Below the pieces are notes generated by a model. That model saw only the letters and a list, made by a program, of their open reading frames with translations, was not told the origin of the DNA and ran no database searches. A stretch of DNA of 13,699 bases from Dehalococcoidales bacterium (GTDB taxonomy: Bacteria; Chloroflexota; Dehalococcoidia; Dehalococcoidales; UBA5760): the NCBI GenBank assembly GCA_016931015.1, contig JAFGFP010000137.1, forward strand, positions 1 to 13,699, written 5' to 3'. Within the stretch, counting starts at the first letter, position 1, and each line of letters starts with the position of its first letter. This document shows, piece by piece, positions 11,915-13,699 of this stretch. The position numbers were made by a program, and so were the translations under genes.

Positions 11915-13267
11915 ATGAAAAAGGCCGATGTTGTCATCATTGGTGGCAGCGCTGCCGGACCCACGGCCGGGATAAGTTGCCGGCGACGCTATCCGGACAA
12001 GAGCGTCATTCTTATCCGCAAGGAGGAGCAGGTACTGGTTCCCTGCGGGATACCCTACGTCTTCGGTACGGTTGGTTCCCCTGAGAAGAACCTCATACCC
12101 GATGCCTTGCTGGATAAGAATGGTATCGAGCTCTTGAAGGGCGAAGCGGTCGGCGTGGATCGTGAAAAGAAAGTGGTCTCCCTGGCCGATGGTGAGGCGG
12201 TTGGCTACGACAAGCTGGTGCTGGCTACCGGTTCCCAGCCGCTGGAGTTACCTATCCCCGGTCTGGACAAGGAAAACGTATTCAGCGTGAAGAAGGACGT
12301 TTCCTACCTGAATCAGATGCTGGATACCATGAACCAGGTTAAGAAAGTGGTTATCATCGGCGGCGGTTTCATAGGGGTCGAGTTTGCCGACGAGTGTCGC
12401 AAGCACCGCGATTGCCAGGACTGCAGCGTGACTATCGTTGAGATACTGCCCCGCTGCCTCAAGCTTGCCCTCGACGACGAGTTCTGTCAGGAGGCCCAAG
12501 ACGTGCTCGTGGAAAGGGGCATCAAGGTACTTACCGATAAGAAGGTGACCTCCATCACGGGTGACGGTAAGGTCAGCGGGGTTAAGCTTTCCGACGGCCA
12601 GGAGCTCCCGGCCGATATGGTTATCGTCGGTGTTGGCGCCAGGCCGGATAGCCGGCTGGCGGAGACGGCCGGTCTGGAGATAGGGCCGACCGGGGGAATC
12701 CGTGTCGACCGGCACATGCGGGCACTGAGCGACGAGAACGTGTTCGCCTGCGGCGACTGTGCGGAGAAGGTCTCCTTCTTCAGCGGCAAGCCGAGCCGGC
12801 TCATGCTGGCCTCCATCGCTACCGGGGAGGCCCGGGTGGCCGGGGCTAATCTCTACGGTGTCTGTTACTCGAACCCCGGCGCCGTCGGCGTTTTCTGCAC
12901 CATAGTCGGTGAGCGAGCTTTTGGCTGTGCCGGTCTCGGGGAGACCACCGCCAGGAAAGAGGGATACAATGTGGTAGTCGGTCAGTCGGTAGGGCCGGAC
13001 CGGCATCCTGGCAGTATGCCCGGGATGGCCAATGTTAATCTGAAGCTGGTGTTCTGTAGGGAGAAGGGCCTGCTGCTCGGCGGCGGCGCCTCGGGCGGAA
13101 GCAGCATCGGGGAGCTGATGAATCTCATCGGTGCCTGCATCCAGCACTCGGTTACCGCCTACGATATGGCCCTCTTTCAGATGGGTACCCATCCCGCCCT
13201 GACGGCGTCACCGATTGCCTATCACATGGTCAATGCGGCTGAGATGGCCGTTAAGGCGATGAAGTAG
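11915..13267 (+). CDS. CoA-disulfide reductase / NADH oxidase-like FAD-dependent oxidoreductase
   Basis: A 450-residue pyridine nucleotide-disulfide oxidoreductase. FAD-binding GGSAAGPTAG is at 10-19, a single active Cys44 lies in LVPCGIPYVFG, NAD(P)-binding VVIIGGGFIGVEF at 145-157, and the second FAD block VFACGDCAE at 276-284. A dimerisation domain runs from about 325 to the end. One redox Cys at this position, not a CxxxxC pair, is typical of CoA-disulfide reductases, NADH oxidases/peroxidases and polysulfide reductases. It probably uses NAD(P)H to reduce CoA disulfide, polysulfide, peroxide or O2, in thiol balance or oxygen defence. An unusual Cys cluster (HRDCQDCS, 165-171) sits in the NAD domain. 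The ATG at 11915 is chosen because GGGGGGTG is six bases upstream and the FAD motif starts at residue 7; an upstream in-frame GTG (11816) lies in the promoter. Confidence 0.88.
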   Translation: MKKADVVIIGGSAAGPTAGISCRRRYPDKSVILIRKEEQVLVPCGIPYVFGTVGSPEKNLIPDALLDKNGIELLKGEAVGVDREKKVVSLADGEAVGYDKLVLATGSQPLELPIPGLDKENVFSVKKDVSYLNQMLDTMNQVKKVVIIGGGFIGVEFADECRKHRDCQDCSVTIVEILPRCLKLALDDEFCQEAQDVLVERGIKVLTDKKVTSITGDGKVSGVKLSDGQELPADMVIVGVGARPDSRLAETAGLEIGPTGGIRVDRHMRALSDENVFACGDCAEKVSFFSGKPSRLMLASIATGEARVAGANLYGVCYSNPGAVGVFCTIVGERAFGCAGLGETTARKEGYNVVVGQSVGPDRHPGSMPGMANVNLKLVFCREKGLLLGGGASGGSSIGELMNLIGACIQHSVTAYDMALFQMGTHPALTASPIAYHMVNAAEMAVKAMK

Positions 13268-13293
13268 CTTATACCCTGAGCCGGGATATCGAA

Positions 13294-13326
13294 GGGGAGC
13301 GGAGCCATCCGCTCCCCGACGGTTTT
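13294..13326 (+). terminator. rho-independent terminator of the flavoprotein gene
   Basis: A perfect 10-base-pair stem, GGGGAGCGGA (13294-13303) with TCCGCTCCCC (13308-13317), has a four-base loop and is followed after a few bases by TTTT (13323-13326). It lies 26 bases after the stop. From here to the rRNA promoter (13327-13441) I see no gene, only a weaker inverted repeat, CGCCG...CGGCG at 13354-13371, with no T-run directly after it. Confidence 0.8.
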
Positions 13327-13441
13327 CTCCCTAGGGATACCGGCCCTGGTACTCGCCGTGATATCGCGGCGGGGGTTTGAACAGGTCTTTTCCCACCGGG
13401 GGGCCGCGCTTTTCTTTTCCCTTAGAGACCCCTATTTCTGT

Positions 13442-13470
13442 TTGACAAGGCCATAGTTTTGTGCTAACAT
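13442..13470 (+). promoter_or_regulatory. consensus sigma-70-type promoter of the 23S rRNA gene
   Basis: TTGACA (13442-13447), a 17-base spacer and TAACAT (13465-13470) lie about 165 bases before the start of 23S rRNA. Transcription should start near 13477. A dedicated strong promoter fits a 23S gene that is not transcribed behind a 16S gene. Confidence 0.8.
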
Positions 13471-13548
13471 TAGCTCACAGTCGAGGATGAAGGTGTCTAT
13501 GAGCACAGTTATCACATAGGGACGATAACGGTGATTAAAGACCAGGCG

Positions 13549-13580
13549 ACGGCTTGGTGGGTAATCGCCAAGCCGTTTTT
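13549..13580 (+). promoter_or_regulatory. leader hairpin with T-run in the 23S rRNA transcript
   Basis: ACGGCTTGGTG (13549-13559) pairs with CGCCAAGCCGT (13566-13576) in an 11-pair stem with one G-U pair and a six-base loop, followed by TTTTT (13576-13580). By form it is an intrinsic terminator, yet it lies between the promoter and the rRNA. It could attenuate, act as a boxB-like antitermination hairpin, or be part of the rRNA processing stem. A second possible stem is GTTATC (13508-13513) with GATAAC (13524-13529). Confidence 0.6.
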
Positions 13581-13588
13581 GCGTGTAT

Positions 13589-13601
13589 AGCACTTTAACA
13601 A
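13589..13601 (+). promoter_or_regulatory. boxA-like antitermination element
   Basis: AGCACTTTAACAA closely matches the bacterial boxA sequence TGCTCTTTAACAA bound by NusB-S10 in rRNA leaders. It lies after the leader hairpin and about 34 bases before 23S, the same boxB-boxA order as in E. coli rrn leaders. Confidence 0.65.
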
Positions 13602-13634
13602 CTGAATACGGAGTCTAATATCAATCCTGAAGCA

Positions 13635-13699
13635 GGTCAAGCGGTTAAGGCACATGGTGGATGCCTTGGTATCAAGGGCCGAAGAAGGGCGTGGCAAGA
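13635..13699 (+). rRNA. rrl: 23S ribosomal RNA, 5' end (runs off the window)
   Basis: From about 13635 the sequence GGTCAAGCGGTTAAGG, then ATGGTGGATGCCTTGG and GAAGAAGGGCGTGGCAAGA, matches the conserved 5' end of bacterial 23S rRNA (E. coli GGTTAAGCGACTAAG, GGTGGATGCCCTGG, GATGAAGGACGTG). Only the first 65 or so bases are present. No 16S 3' end or tRNA lies between the flavoprotein gene and this start. The exact 5' end is set by analogy. Confidence 0.93.

Overview
The window comes from a GC-rich (about 60%) bacterial chromosome, most likely of an anaerobe. Clues are two ferredoxin-type MinD/ParA ATPases, dinitrogenase-cofactor (NifX-like) proteins, DUF5320 and DUF134 proteins, a degenerate start resembling aldehyde:ferredoxin oxidoreductase, and a 23S rRNA gene with its own promoter and no 16S gene directly upstream. 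Unlinked 16S and 23S genes fit Dehalococcoidia (Chloroflexota), but this taxonomic guess is inference; no 16S sequence is present to test it.

Left part (1-7572, + strand). The tail of an unidentified gene and a short aldehyde:ferredoxin-oxidoreductase-like N-terminal remnant are followed by a tightly packed run of nine genes. In order they are a ketopantoate-reductase-like (ApbA/PanE) oxidoreductase, a protein made of two TIGR04076-like repeats, a ketosynthase KS-alpha with an intact Cys-His-His site, a KS-beta/chain-length-factor-like partner whose catalytic Cys and first His are replaced, an acyl carrier protein, a PF04199 cyclase, a TcmN-like SRPBCC aromatase/cyclase, an SDR ketoreductase and an ACMSD-type amidohydrolase. 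Several neighbours overlap by 4 to 16 bases, so translation is probably coupled. KS-alpha/KS-beta/ACP plus cyclases and a ketoreductase is the layout of a type II (aromatic) polyketide synthase. I infer that the operon makes a small aromatic product, possibly decarboxylated at the end by the amidohydrolase. No oxygenase, malonyl transferase, phosphopantetheinyl transferase or transporter is in view. This is the most interesting part of the window.

Middle part (7569-11646, - strand). A convergent operon reads, in transcription order: DUF134 regulator, two small Gly-rich DUF5320 proteins, a NifX-like domain fused through a Gly/Met/Arg repeat linker to a zinc ribbon, two [4Fe-4S] MinD-type ATPases, a FmdB-type zinc ribbon protein and a second NifX-like protein. 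It has a near-consensus promoter (TTGACA-17-TATTAT) with two GACCAT repeats one helical turn apart at the -10. The last gene shares its stop region with the polyketide operon, with no terminator between them.

Right part (11750-13699, + strand). A CoA-disulfide-reductase/NADH-oxidase-like flavoprotein has its own promoter, a strong 5' hairpin, a tandem AT-rich 10-mer and a rho-independent terminator. It is followed by a consensus promoter, a leader with a hairpin and a boxA-like element, and the first bases of 23S rRNA, which runs off the window.
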